The position numbers were made by a program, and so were the translations under genes. DNA of 64,000 bases from FEN-1219 sp963810755 (lineage in GTDB: Bacteria; Pseudomonadota; Gammaproteobacteria; Steroidobacterales; Rariloculaceae): the NCBI GenBank assembly GCA_963810755.1, contig CAWEOP010000006.1:1-64000 (forward strand). Reading direction: 5' to 3'. The notes beneath the pieces were generated by a model, which searched no databases, was not told the origin of the DNA, and was given only the letters and a program-made list of their open reading frames with translations. This document shows, piece by piece, positions 38,020 through 49,223 of this stretch (its first letter is position 1; every line of letters begins with the position of its first letter).

Positions 38020-38095
38020 TGGTGGGTGCTGAGGGGCTCGAACCCCCGACATTCGCCGTGTAAAGGCGACGCTCTACCAGCTGAGCTAAGCACCC
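38020..38095 (-). tRNA. tRNA-Val (TAC)
   Basis: Complete cloverleaf on the minus strand. The acceptor GGGTGCT pairs with AGCACCC, the anticodon loop TTTACAC holds TAC, the T arm is GGGGGTTCGAGCCCCTC, and CCA is encoded. It lies 15 bases after the hupB stop, so it may share the hupB transcript. Confidence 0.97.
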
Positions 38096-38110
38096 TGGGG
38101 ACAGAGCCGG

Positions 38111-38383
38111 CTAGTTTACGGCGTCCTTGAGTGCCTTGCCAGCTTTGAACCCGGGGACGTTGCTTGCGTTGATCTTGATCGTTTCCCCGGTTCGCGGGTT
38201 GCGTCCAGCGCGCGCGGCACGATGCTTCACCCCGAACGTGCCGAATCCGACCACCGAAACTTGTTGCCCTTTCTTCAGGGCCGACGTGATGCTGTTCACG
38301 ACCGCGTCGACTGCACGTCCAGCATCCGCTTTGGAGAGGTTAGCAGCAGTGGCTACCGCATCGACGAGTTCCGCTTTGTTCAT
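38111..38383 (-). CDS. hupB: DNA-binding protein HU-beta
   Basis: Nucleoid-associated protein of 90 residues, acting as a dimer that bends DNA. The sequence shows the HU pattern: MNKAELVDAVATAANLSKAD, then TSALKKGQQVSVVGFGTFGV, and the DNA-binding arm RAARAGRNPRTGETIKI with the Asn-Pro intercalation site. It is transcribed in the lon-hupB-ppiD order usual for gammaproteobacteria. A strong promoter and a hairpin are found in its 160-base leader. Confidence 0.97.
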   Translation of the reverse strand: MNKAELVDAVATAANLSKADAGRAVDAVVNSITSALKKGQQVSVVGFGTFGVKHRAARAGRNPRTGETIKINASNVPGFKAGKALKDAVN

Positions 38384-38461
38384 TCGTATCCCTTGCGCAA
38401 AAAAATTGCTTTAAGAACGTTGATCCCCAGACGCAGCGATTGCGCCTACCCAGGAAGCTTG

Positions 38462-38492
38462 GTTTCGAAAGTCAGGCCGCAGACTTCGAAAC
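38462..38492 (-). repeat. Inverted repeat in the hupB leader
   Basis: GTTTCGAA(A)GTC (38462-38473) and GACTTCGAAAC (38482-38492) form an 11-base-pair dyad with one bulged base and an eight-base loop. It starts at about position +2 of the predicted hupB transcript. No T run follows, so it is not a typical terminator. It could be an operator or an mRNA 5' hairpin. Confidence 0.6.
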
Positions 38493-38500
38493 TGCGCAAC

Positions 38501-38530
38501 CTTATACCAAGGCCGATTTTCGCGTGTCAA
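38501..38530 (-). promoter_or_regulatory. Sigma-70 promoter for hupB
   Basis: On the minus strand a perfect -35 TTGACA (38530-38525) and a -10 TATAAG (38506-38501) are separated by 18 bases. The predicted start of transcription lies about 110 bases before the hupB ATG. Confidence 0.7.
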
Positions 38531-38544
38531 CTAAACGCACGGCG

Positions 38545-40969
38545 TCAGTGAGGCAGAGTTGCTTCGCTCGTTTCACCGTCGTCGACTGCTGTGTCTCTTT
38601 CTGGCGTCACCACAACTTCGCTGCGAATCGGACGCGGCGTTTGTTGCAATGCCAACTCAAAAACTTCGTCGATCCACTTGACGGGAACAATGTTCAACTT
38701 GTCTTTGATGTTCTTCGGTATTTCAGCCAAGTCCTTTTCGTTGTCCGCCGGAATGAGAACGGTCTCGATACCGCCTCTGTGTGCAGCGAGCAACTTCTCC
38801 TTCAAGCCGCCAATCGGCAGCACTTCGCCACGCAGCGTGATCTCACCCGTCATCGCCACGCTCGAGCGCGCGGGAATCCTCGTGAGCGCCGATACCAATG
38901 CTGCGCACATTCCAATGCCCGCGGACGGACCGTCTTTCGGCGTAGCGCCCTCCGGAACGTGGATGTGCACGTCGGACTTGACGTGGAAACCTTCGTCGAG
39001 GCCGAGCACCGCGGCGCGGCTCCGCACCACCGTCATCGCGGCCTGAATCGATTCTTGCATTACGTCGCCGAGCTGACCCGTGTGAATCAGCTTGCCCTTG
39101 CCCGGAACGATCGCCGCTTCGATCGTGAGGAGCTCCCCACCGACTTCGGTCCATGCGAGCCCTGTCACCTGACCGACCTGATCGTTCTCCTCTGCGCGGC
39201 CGTAGCGGAACCGCCGCACGCCGAGGTACTTCGACAGATTGTCCTGATCGACGCGTACCATCCCCTTGCGCGGCTTCAGCAGCAGCTGCTTCACGACCTT
39301 GCGGCACACGTTCGCGGCCTCGCGTTCGAGATTGCGGACGCCCGCTTCGCGCGTGTAGTAGCGAATCGTGTCCAAGATCGCACCGTCGGAGATCTTCAGC
39401 TCCGCTTCCTTCAGGCCGTTCTGCCGCATCTGCTTCGGTATCAGGTAGCGGCGCGCGATGTTGAGCTTCTCGTCTTCGGTGTAGCCCGGCAGACGGATCA
39501 CTTCCATACGGTCGAGCAACGGCGGGGGGATGTTCAGGCTATTCGCCGTGCACACGAACATCACTTCGGAAAGATCGAAATCCACCTCGAGATAGTGGTC
39601 GTTGAACGTCGAGTTCTGCTCGGGGTCGAGCACCTCGAGCAGTGCGGACGACGGATCGCCGCGAAAATCCATCGACATCTTGTCGACTTCGTCGAGCAGG
39701 AACAGCGGATTGCGGACCTTCACCTTGCCGAGGTTCTGCACGATCTTCCCCGGCATCGACCCGATGTAGGTGCGGCGGTGACCGCGGATCTCGGCTTCGT
39801 CGCGCACGCCGCCGAGCGACATTCTGACGAACTTGCGATTGGTCGCGCGCGCGATGCTCTGGCCGAGCGACGTCTTGCCGACGCCCGGGCGGTCCGACGA
39901 GACACAGGATCGGACCCTTGAGCTCCTTCACGCGCTGCTGCACCGCGAGATACTCGAGGATGCGCTCTTTGACCTTCTCGAGACCGTAGTGGTCTTCCTC
40001 GAGCACCTTCTCGGCGTCCGCCAGGTTGCGATGCACTTTGGTGCGCTTGCGCCAGGGAACCTTGACGAGCCAATCGATGTAGTTGCGGACGACGGTCGCT
40101 TCCGCGGACATCGGCGACATCAGCTTGAGCTTGTTGAGCTCGGAGGTCGCTTTCTCCTTCGCTTCCTTCGGCATGCCCGCCGCTTTGATCTTCTGCTCGA
40201 GCTCCGCTAGCTCGTTCGGAGCGTCCTCCATTTCGCCGAGCTCTTTCTGAATGGCCTTCATCTGCTCATTCAGGTAGTACTCGCGCTGACTCTTCTCCAT
40301 TTGCTGCTTGACGCGGCCCCGGATCCGCTTCTCGATCCGCAGCATGTCGATCTCGGCGTCGATGAGCCCGAGCACGTGCTCGAGCCGGGGGCGAACCTCC
40401 GCGATCTCGAGCACCTTTTGCTTCTCCGAGAGCTTGAGCGCCATCTGGCCCGCGACGGTGTCCGCGAGCCTGCCGGGCGAATCGATGCCCGACAACGAGG
40501 TCAAGATCTCGGGAGGAATCTTCTTGTTGAGCTTCACGTATTGGTCGAACCGTGACATCACGGAACGCGTGAGCACGTCCATCTCGCGAGGATCGTGCTC
40601 GCCTCCCTCGGGGAGGTCTTCCGCCTCCGCGGTGAAGCATTCGCCGACCTCTAGGTTGCGAAGGCGCGCTCGCCGTATCCCTTCCACGAGCACCTTGACG
40701 GTGCCATCGGGCAGCTTGAGCAACTGCAGGATCGTGGCGAGCGTTGCGATCTCGTAGATGTCCTTCGGACCCGGGTCGTCGATGTCGGGCTGCGTCTGGG
40801 CGACGAGCAGTATCTCGCGGCCCGCGGCCATCGCCTGATCGAGGGCCGTTACTGAGCGCTCGCGACCCACGAACAGCGGAATGACGGTGTGGGGATACAC
40901 CACGACATCGCGCAGCGGCAGGATCGGTAACCGCTTCGGGACGGCCTTGTCAGCGCTATCAGTTTGCAT
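38545..40969 (-). CDS. lon: ATP-dependent protease Lon (one frameshift)
   Basis: Soluble AAA+ serine protease that degrades misfolded and regulatory proteins, about 807 codons (E. coli 784). The N-domain starts LPILPLRDVVVYPHTVIPLF after a short leader. The Walker A is interrupted: LCLVGPPG is followed, one base out of frame, by GKTSLG. Removing one C of the CCC/GGG run near 39890 restores GPPGVGKT. Walker B is NPLFLLDEVDKM. The Ser-Lys dyad lies in PKDGPSAGIGMCAAL and GLKEKLLAAHRGG. Since lon is intact on both sides, the shift is best explained as an assembly error. It sits between clpX and hupB. Confidence 0.94.
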
Positions 40970-40997
40970 TGTGCAGGTCCCCTGGATTGAGCAACAA

Positions 40998-41052
40998 CGA
41001 ATCAGATCCTACCCCGACGGGAATGCCGAGTAGTGACGCAGATCTGACTTCG
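40998..41052 (-). repeat. Inverted repeat upstream of lon
   Basis: CGAATCAGATC (40998-41008) pairs with GATCTGACTTCG (41041-41052) over 11 base pairs with one bulged base. The arms are 32 bases apart and start 29 bases before the lon ATG. It may be an operator site; no known heat-shock operator consensus is recognised. Confidence 0.45.
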
Positions 41053-41124
41053 GACGCAAGTTTCCGCATACGCGGTGCGTTCGAGGCGGCGGTCCGTTGG
41101 ACGAGCCGGACCGGACTCCGACGG

Positions 41125-42414
<1,290 letters not shown>

Positions 42415-42455
42415 ACATGTCCTTCCTGAGACACAAGACCCTGCACATGCTCGGC

Positions 42456-42484
42456 CTTATAGCATTTGTTCCCAGCGTCTGCAA
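42456..42484 (-). promoter_or_regulatory. Sigma-70 promoter for clpX
   Basis: On the minus strand TTGCAG (42484-42479) and TATAAG (42461-42456) are separated by 17 bases, with predicted transcription from about 35 bases before the clpX ATG. A small hairpin TCTGC/GCAGA overlaps the -35 box. Confidence 0.6.
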
Positions 42485-42538
42485 AGCAGAGTATCGCAGT
42501 TTTCCAGATCGCCTTTTGGCGCGTAGGTGATTGAGTTT

Positions 42539-43159
42539 TCAGCCCTTTGGGGCGGCCTCGACGCGCTTATCGAGAACCGTATCGATGAGCCCGTACTCAA
42601 CCGCGGTCGCGGCGTCCATGAAATTGTCGCGGTCGCTGTCGCGCTCGATCCGCTCGACGGTTTGACCCGTGTGCTTGGCGAGCACGTCGTTCAGCTTGGC
42701 ACGCAGCTTCAGCACCTCGCGCGCGTGAATGTCGATGTCCGAGGCTTGGCCCTGGAACCCACCGCTCGGCTGATGAATCATGATCCGGGAGTGCGGCAAC
42801 GCATAGCGCTTGCCCTTGGCTCCGCCCGCGAGCAGCAGCGAGCCCATGCTCGCGGCCTGACCGACGCAGATCGTGCTCACGTCGGGCTTGATGAACTGCA
42901 TCGTGTCGTAGATCGACATGCCGGCGGTCACTATCCCGCCCGGCGAGTTGATATATAAATGTACGTCCTTGTCGGGGTTCTCGGACTCCAAGAACAGCAG
43001 CTGGGCTACGACGAGGTTCGCAACGTGATCGTCGATTCCGCCCACGATGAACACGACCCGGTCCTTGAGTAGGCGCGAGTAAATGTCGTAAGCGCGCTCG
43101 CCGCGGGCCGTCTGCTCGACGACCATCGGGACCAGGTTCAATGCTTTGGTGTCCACCAT
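42539..43159 (-). CDS. clpP: ClpP, proteolytic subunit of Clp proteases
   Basis: Serine peptidase that forms a tetradecameric barrel, about 206 residues from the ATG at 43159 behind TAGGAGT. The catalytic triad lies in CVGQAASMGSLLL (Ser), HSRIMIHQPSGGFQG (His) and ERDSDRDNFMDA (Asp). N-terminal residues NLVPMVVEQTARGERAYDI match the processed form. It overlaps neither neighbour: tig ends 20 bases upstream and clpX starts 124 bases downstream. An in-frame start at 43183 would overlap tig and is less likely. Confidence 0.97.
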   Translation of the reverse strand: MVDTKALNLVPMVVEQTARGERAYDIYSRLLKDRVVFIVGGIDDHVANLVVAQLLFLESENPDKDVHLYINSPGGIVTAGMSIYDTMQFIKPDVSTICVGQAASMGSLLLAGGAKGKRYALPHSRIMIHQPSGGFQGQASDIDIHAREVLKLRAKLNDVLAKHTGQTVERIERDSDRDNFMDAATAVEYGLIDTVLDKRVEAAPKG

Positions 43160-43179
43160 TACTCCTAAATCGACGCCGC

Positions 43180-44506
43180 TCACGCGCCCATGAACTCTTT
43201 GAAGGTCAACGGCTTATCCTTGGTCTTGGATCGTTCCAGCAGGAAATCCACGACCTGATCCTCGAGAACCGCTGCTTCGACCTGAGCCATCATGCCACGG
43301 TTGCCCCGGTAGAACTGTGCAGCCTCCTCGGGTTTTTCGTAAGGCGCCGCAAGCTCCATGACGCGCCGCTCGACACGAGCCGGATCCAGCCTGATCTTGT
43401 GCTCCTTGATGAGCTCTTGAATCAGGAGTCCGACCGTCACGCGACGTTCCGCCAATGATTGGAAACGCTCGCGACCGGGCGCCTGGCTCGGATCGCTGAT
43501 ACCCATCTGGCGCATCGCGTCGGCTTGCAGGCTTTGGATCTCCTGATCGACCAGCGTGCGCGGCACCGCGAGTTGGTTCGCTTTGATCAGCGCATCGAAC
43601 GCGCGCGTCTTGGTCTCGTTCTTCAGGCGCTCGGCAAGCTCCCGCTCCATGTTGGCCCGTACTTCGGCGGCGAGTCCGTCGATCTTCCCGGTGCTCACGC
43701 CGAAGCTCGCAGCGAAGGCGTCGTCGAGCTCCGGCAAGACCTGCTCCTCGACGCGCTTCACGCTGAATTTCGAATTCCGCGGTCTTGCCGGCAAGGTTCG
43801 CTGCCGGATAGTCCTTCGGAAAAGACACCGACGTCGTCTTCGTATCGCCCGCCACCGCACCGGGCAACGCCTTGTCGAAGTCTGCGAGGACCTGCCCCGA
43901 GCCGATCACGATCGTCACATCCTCGCCGTGCCCGCCCTGGAACGGCTCGCCGTCGATCTTGCCGTCGAAGTCCACGACCGCGCGATCGTTCGCGGCCGCT
44001 GGCCGCTCGACCGCGCGCCAGGTCACGCGCTGCGCGCGCAGCTTCTCGATCATCGCGTCGACGTCGGACTCCTCGATCGCCACTCTGGGCACGTCGAGCG
44101 CGAGCGTTTCGAGCGGGTGGAGCGCGATCTCCGGGTACACCTCGAACGTGGCACGATAGCTGAAGTGCTCGGTGCCGGCCGAGCCCGGCTCCGACAGCGG
44201 CTCGATTCGAGGGCCGCCCGCCGGATTGAGCTTCTGCTCCGCGATCGCACGCGAGTAGCTCGAGCGAATCACGTCGGAGAGCACCTCCTCGCGAACCTGC
44301 CCACCGTAGTACTTGCGCACGACCTTGTCCGGGATCTTCCCCGGCCGAAAGCCCTTGAGCTTCGCGGTCTTGCCGACCTTGGCGAGCCGCGCCGCGATCT
44401 CGCGCTCGATGGCGACGTTCGGCACGCGGATCATCAGGCTGCGTTCGAGCCCCGCCGACCTCTCCACCGAGACCTCATAGTCGTTCGAAGTTGTTGCTAC
44501 GTTCAT
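43180..44506 (-). CDS. tig: Trigger factor (one frameshift)
   Basis: Ribosome-bound chaperone and prolyl isomerase of about 440 residues. The N-domain carries the ribosome-binding signature as KLKGFRPGKIPDKVVRKYYG. The FKBP-like part has NDRAVVDFDGKIDGEPFQGG and FPKDYPAANLAGKTAEFEI. The C-terminal arm starts VKRVEEQVLPELDDAFAASF and ends TFKEFMGA. One base is out of frame near 43780, between FEI and VKRVEEQ. It starts 46 bases after the tRNA-Leu gene and precedes clpP, the usual order. Confidence 0.95.
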
Positions 44507-44552
44507 GTTCACCGGCCATCGCACCTACGTTTGTCCCGCCCACCCGCGCGGA

Positions 44553-44637
<85 letters not shown>

Positions 44638-44674
44638 TTCGACGGCGGTCCGCCCGATGCGGTCCGGATTCGGC

Positions 44675-44680
44675 ATTATA
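44675..44680 (-). promoter_or_regulatory. -10 box for the tRNA-Leu / tig transcript
   Basis: A perfect TATAAT on the minus strand with a GC-rich discriminator lies about 38 bases before the mature tRNA-Leu end. No good -35 is found at 16-18 bases. Confidence 0.45.
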
Positions 44681-44857
44681 GACGACACGCTCGCCTCGGG
44701 GCGTTGCGAACCCGCGAGTTGGGAGCGATGAAACGCCTCGGCGCGGTCCGCCGATCGATGCGACGATCGGGACGGCAGGCCGGAGCGGCCGCGTGCGTTC
44801 GAACGCCCGAGAGGAGGATCGCGATCGGCCCGGCGACGCCTCGGCGCGGCATCTGGC

Positions 44858-46921
44858 TACGGCGATCGTCTTGCTTGCGGCGTTCGAGAAGCCGCTCTCG
44901 GTGCCGGACGAGTTGAACACGGTGACGGCGAAGAAGTGGTGGCCCGGGCACGAGGTTGTCGACCACGTACGAGCTCAGTCCCGGATTGTTGACGGTGACC
45001 GAGTTCGGGTAGGTGCCCGCGGAGGGGCCCCAGTAGATCTTGTAGCCCGCGAGGTTCGTGAGCGGGCGAACCGTCGGTGTTCTGCGTGGGCGGCGTCCAC
45101 GTCAGCGTCGCGGATCCGGTCGCGACGGCCTGAACCGTTAGGCTGAACGCGGCGAGCGCGGTCGCGGTAGTCACCTTGCCGTCGCTCACGCTGATGACGA
45201 TGCCGCTCGTCGTACCGACGTCGCCGGCGGTCGGCGTTCCTTGCAGAAGGCCCGACGACGCGTTGAACGTCGCCCACGACGGGCTTGTTCACGATGCTGA
45301 ACGTCAGCGTGTCGCTGTCCGGATCGTTCGCGGTCGGCTGGAACGAGTACTGCGTGCCCGTCATCACCGCGGTCGCCGGCGTGCCGGAGATCGTCGGGGC
45401 GCGATTCGCGGCGCCGCTCACCACGATCGAGAACGCCGCGAGTTGCGTGGTGGCTTTGCCGTCGGTCACGCTGATCATGATGTTCGCGGCCGTGCCGACG
45501 TTCGCGGCGGCCGGCGTGCCCTGCAGGCGGCCGTTGCTCGCGGTGAAGGTCGCCCAGGCCGGCTTGTTCGTGATGCTGAACGTCAGCGTATCGCCGTTCG
45601 CGTCGCTCGCGGTCGGCGTGAAGGTGTACTGCGTGCCGACGGTGGCCGTCGTTGCCGGAGCTCCCGAAATCGATCGGCGCAGCGTTTGCGGCCGCAACCG
45701 TGATCGAAAACGCCGGCAGCGGCGTCGACGCCTTACCATCGCTCACGCTGATCACGATGTTGCCGTAGGTGAGCACGTTCGAGGCGCCCGGCGTGCCCTG
45801 CAAGCGACCGGTGTTCGAATTGAACGTCGCCCACGTGGGCCGGTTCGCGATCGTGAAGGTCAGTGTGTCGCCGTCGGCATCCGCCGCCGTCGGCTGGAAG
45901 CTGTATGGAGTGCCCTCGGTCGCGGACGACGACGGCGTGCCGCTGATCGTGGGCGGGTTATTGGTCGTCGGGGCCGATCACCGTGATCGCGAACGCCGGC
46001 AGCGCGGCCGTCGCCTTGCCGTCGCTCACGCGGATCACGATGCTGCCCGTCGCGCCGGTCGTACCGGTCGGCGGAGTTCCCGCGAGGCGACCGGTCCGCG
46101 AATCGAAGCCGGCCCAAGACGGGGCACCCGTCACGCTGAAGGTCAGAGTATCGTTGTCGGCATCGCTCGCGGTCGGCACGAACGCATACGGCCTGCCCGC
46201 CTCCACCGTCGTCATCGGCGAGCCCGAGATCACGGGCGGGCTGTTGGTCGCCGAAATCGCGACGACGATGCTGAACGCGGGCAGCGCCGCCGAAGCCTGA
46301 CCGTCGCTCACGGTGATCAGCGATGTTGGCGAAGGTACCGACGTGCGCGGCTTGCGGAGTGCCGTCGAGACGGCCGGTCGTCGTGTTGAACGTCGCCCAG
46401 ACCGGCTTGTTGCTGATCGAGAACGTCAGCGGCGTTACCGTCGGGATCGCTTGCGGTCGGCGTGAACGCGTACGCGGCGCCCGCGACCGCCGACGCGGCC
46501 GGCGCTGCCCGAGATGAGCGGAGCACGATTCGTGCTCGATGACGCATTCACGGTGAGGTCGAACGCCGGCAGCGTGGTTTGCGTGTCGCCGTCCGACACC
46601 GAGATGACGATGTCCTCGGTACGTACCGACGTCGGCGGACGCAGGCGTGCCCGTCAGTCGTCCGGACGCCGTATCGAACGTGGCCCAGGCCGGCTTGCCG
46701 CTGATTTCGAAGACGAGCGCGTCGCCATCCGTGTCGCTGGCGCTCGGCGCGAACATGTAGCTCGTTCCCGGCGCGATCGCGGTCGCGGGGCTGCCAGAAA
46801 TGGTCGGGGCGGCGTTCGCGCTGCCGACGCGGCGTCATCGCCACCACCGTCGCCGCACGCGGCTGCGAACGACTGCGAGCGAGAGGATCCCCCATCGCCC
46901 GAATCGCGCAATGCTCGTCAT
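44858..46921 (-). CDS. Lipoprotein with tandem putative-Ig (He_PIG) repeats and a fibronectin-III-like end (frameshifted)
   Basis: Probable surface or periplasmic lipoprotein. From ATG 46921 comes MTSIARFGRWGILSLAV, then, one base out of frame, AAACGDGGGDDAA, a lipobox followed by a Gly/Asp spacer. Six Ig-like repeats of about 95 residues follow, each with a core such as PTISGTPAT..GTQY.F.PTA.D.. DTLTFSI.NKP.WATF....GRL.GTP...VGT...I.ISV.DGK.... (short pieces, not contiguous). The last domain (TLTWTPPTQNTDGSP, ESGFSNAASKTI) is FN3-like. About six frame shifts interrupt it. The 3' end is uncertain: a TAG near 44858 fits after one shift. Function unknown; adhesion or polymer binding is a guess. 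Confidence 0.7.
45115..46820 (-). repeat. Six tandem repeats of about 285 bases coding Ig-like domains
   Basis: Units start near 46820, 46535, 46245, 45965, 45685 and 45405. Each codes an Ig-like domain beginning with a variant of NxAPTISGTPAT. The units are clearly related in protein but differ in DNA, so they are old duplications. Repeat DNA of this kind can also upset assembly. Confidence 0.6.
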
Positions 46922-47282
46922 CCCTGAACCACCCCGCGTGATCGACGTCGCAGCTAATTCAATTTCCGTGCCGACAGTCGCCGAGAGCGAGGAGCGGCGC
47001 GGCCGCCGCGCGTTTGCCGCCGTTTGGCGACAGGTCGAACCGTCACCGTTTGCAGACACACAATCGAGGGGCACTCGTGGTTCTCGCGCCGCACGTAGAA
47101 CTGCTGCGTCGGCGGACACAGACAACGGCGCGCGAAGCGGCGTCCGGCGGGCGCAGTCAGCGTTCGCGACCCGCGCGCGCCAAGACTCCGAGGTGCGTAT
47201 TTGACAAAGGTCGTTCGGGTCGCCGTTCGGCGACTGGTCGACATAAGCGCACGTTGAATGCTTCGATCGCGCGGCCGCGACG
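46922..47282. other. Intergenic region without a supported gene
   Basis: The 361 bases between the repeat lipoprotein start and the end of the cyclotransferase gene show only short GC-rich frames with Arg/Ala-rich, family-less translations. No RNA gene, promoter or terminator was recognised; the lipoprotein promoter must lie here if it is separately transcribed. Confidence 0.5.
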
Positions 47283-47729
47283 TCAGCTCTCCGCGCGCGG
47301 ATAGTTGCCTTCGAGATGACGCTGGTAGTCGCCGCACCGAATGCGCGATCGCGGTCGCACAGGCAAGCAATAACGGTAGAGCCACGCAGTGCGCCGCGCG
47401 CCGTCGACGAGGACGACAGCCACGCGCACGCGCACGAATCGCGGTCGTTCACGGCCCGCCGCACCGGCTTCGTATCGGTCGAGTGTTCGCAGCAGGGCCC
47501 GGGGCGCCGACAACTCGTAGAGATCACCAACGACCCAATCGCCGCGCCGCTGGGCAGCGAGGAGTCCGGGGTACGGCCCAAGGTCGTACAAGCGGCCCGG
47601 CGCGCGAGCGGCTCCGAGATGTCGCCCTGCCGAGCGCAGCCGACGCGCCATCGGAATGTCGACGAACGCGCGCAGCGTCCCGTACACGAATAGCAGCGAA
47701 TCGCGCTTGATCACCTTAGACGATATCAT
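47283..47729 (-). CDS. Gamma-glutamylcyclotransferase-like (GGCT/AIG2) protein
   Basis: A 148-residue protein with the family start SLLFVYGTLRAFVDIPMARR (the YGTLR substrate loop), then GRLYDLGPYPGLL, VVGDLYELSAPRALLRTLDR (Glu of the active site is likely in the LYEL region) and YEAGAAGRERPRFVRV. Members of this fold release 5-oxoproline from gamma-glutamyl amines or peptides, but many bacterial homologues have no assigned substrate. The frame is intact. It is convergent with no gene and stands upstream of the repeat lipoprotein; the start at 47729 (ATG) may be shortened. Confidence 0.8.
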   Translation of the reverse strand: MISSKVIKRDSLLFVYGTLRAFVDIPMARRLRSAGRHLGAARAPGRLYDLGPYPGLLAAQRRGDWVVGDLYELSAPRALLRTLDRYEAGAAGRERPRFVRVRVAVVLVDGARRTAWLYRYCLPVRPRSRIRCGDYQRHLEGNYPRAES

Positions 47730-47800
47730 TCACGTTTCGCAGGATCTGCCCGGCGCCGGCCGAACCGTCGCGCTGAATGACCAACGACAAGGATAATCGC

Positions 47801-49209
47801 ATGGCTGCGGGACGCATCGGTTTGGCTTGCTGCACGCTGGTTGCGCTCGGCGCGCACGCGCGTGGCGTCAGCCCGTACCTGCCGCTGCAGCAGTCCCCGG
47901 AAATCGAGCGCTCGATCGAGCGGCTTCTCATCCTCGCAGACAGACCGATATTGAAGCGTCCGATCGCCGCGGCGACGGTATTCGACGCCCTACCAAAGGC
48001 TTGCGAGCGGGACGCCGCCCTTTGCGACGAGGTGAAGCGTTATCTCGCGAGCTACATGCGCACCGCGGGCATCGCCGAGGCGAGCATCGCGGCAGGAACA
48101 GCCGCCGGCGCGCAGAGCACGCTGCCGAACCGGCATGGCATGGACTCGGACAGCAGCTACGAGTTTTCCGCGAGCGTGTACTGGCAACCCGGCGACTACT
48201 TCCTCATCAGCGGCGGCGTGGTCGCGTACGACGGCGACACCACGCCCACGGGCAGCATGATCAGCATCGGGCAGGAATACGCGCAGCTCGACGTCGGTTA
48301 TCGCGACCATTGGCTGTCGCCGCTGACGGACAGCGCAATGCTGCTCAGCACCGAAGCTGCCACGATGCCGTCGATCACGATTTCGAACTACAGGCCGATC
48401 AGCCGCGTCGGATTGCACTACGAGTTCTTCATGGGCGAGATGAGCGAGTCGAGCAACATCGCGTTCCAAGACGGGTTCACGTCGGGGAACCCGCGGATCG
48501 CGGGCGTGCACCTGTCGATCGAGCCCTTCCCCGGCTGGTCCGTCGGGGTGAGCCGCGTGCTGCAATACGGCGGCGGCGAACGAAACGAAGCCTACGGAGA
48601 CCTCATCGACGCGTTGTTCAATCCGTCCGATCACGACAACACGACCAACGGGAACGACACGGAATTCGGCAACCAGGTGGCGGCACTCACGTCGCGATTC
48701 CTATTCCCGGGGACGCACCCGTTCGCGGTCTATTTCGAATACGCGGGCGAAGACACGTCGACGCTCAGCAACCTTCGGCTTGGCAACGCTGCGCTCTCGG
48801 TCGGAGTCGACTTCCCGATGCTGACACCGAATCTCGCGCTGACGATAGAAGCCAGCGAGTGGCAGAACGGCTGGTATGTGCACGGCATCTATCAAGACGG
48901 GCTGCGCAACGACGGCCGCGTCATCGGTCATTGGGGGGGCGACTGGCGCGAGCTCAACGACGGCGTCGGCGCGCGCAGCTGGATGGCTCGAGTCGGTTGG
49001 CGGCCGAAGTCCGGCGGGCTGCTCGAAGGCACGTATCGAAGCCTCGACAACGAGCTCTACACGGGCAAACCGTACGAACGCGCGGAGCAACGTCGAGGTT
49101 CGCTACAGCTGGCCGTGGGACGCAATTCTTCGTCGGCGGAGAGCTCACGCTCGGCCGTGACGTGTTCGGTGAATCCTTTACACGCGTGGCGGCGTTCGTC
49201 CGATTTTGA
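47801..49209 (+). CDS. wzi: Capsule assembly protein Wzi family (frameshift near the end)
   Basis: Outer-membrane beta-barrel lectin of the Wzi family, which holds capsular or O-antigen-like polysaccharide at the cell surface. The signal peptide is RIGLACCTLVALGAHARG. Wzi features are SPEIERSIERLLILADRPIL near the N-terminus, WYVHGIYQDGLRNDGRVIGH, and a tail of alternating aromatic strands ending DVFGESFTRVAAFVRF at 49209. One shift near 49090-49130 separates RAEQR from EVRYSW and FFVGGELTLG. I prefer ATG 47801 with AAGGAT upstream; ATG 47777 is in frame. About 470 residues, usual for the family. It is followed by a small barrel protein gene and opposite two glycosyltransferases. Confidence 0.85.
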
Positions 49210-49223
49210 AGGCCTCGAATAAC

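Noticed and set aside
38440..39921. A 490-codon open frame on the plus strand
   Set aside because: It is antisense to lon, whose catalytic dyad and Walker motifs are plain.
42525..42560. Hairpin GCCC/GGGC at the clpP stop as a terminator
   Set aside because: The stem is only four pairs and is followed by AAAAC rather than T residues on the minus strand.
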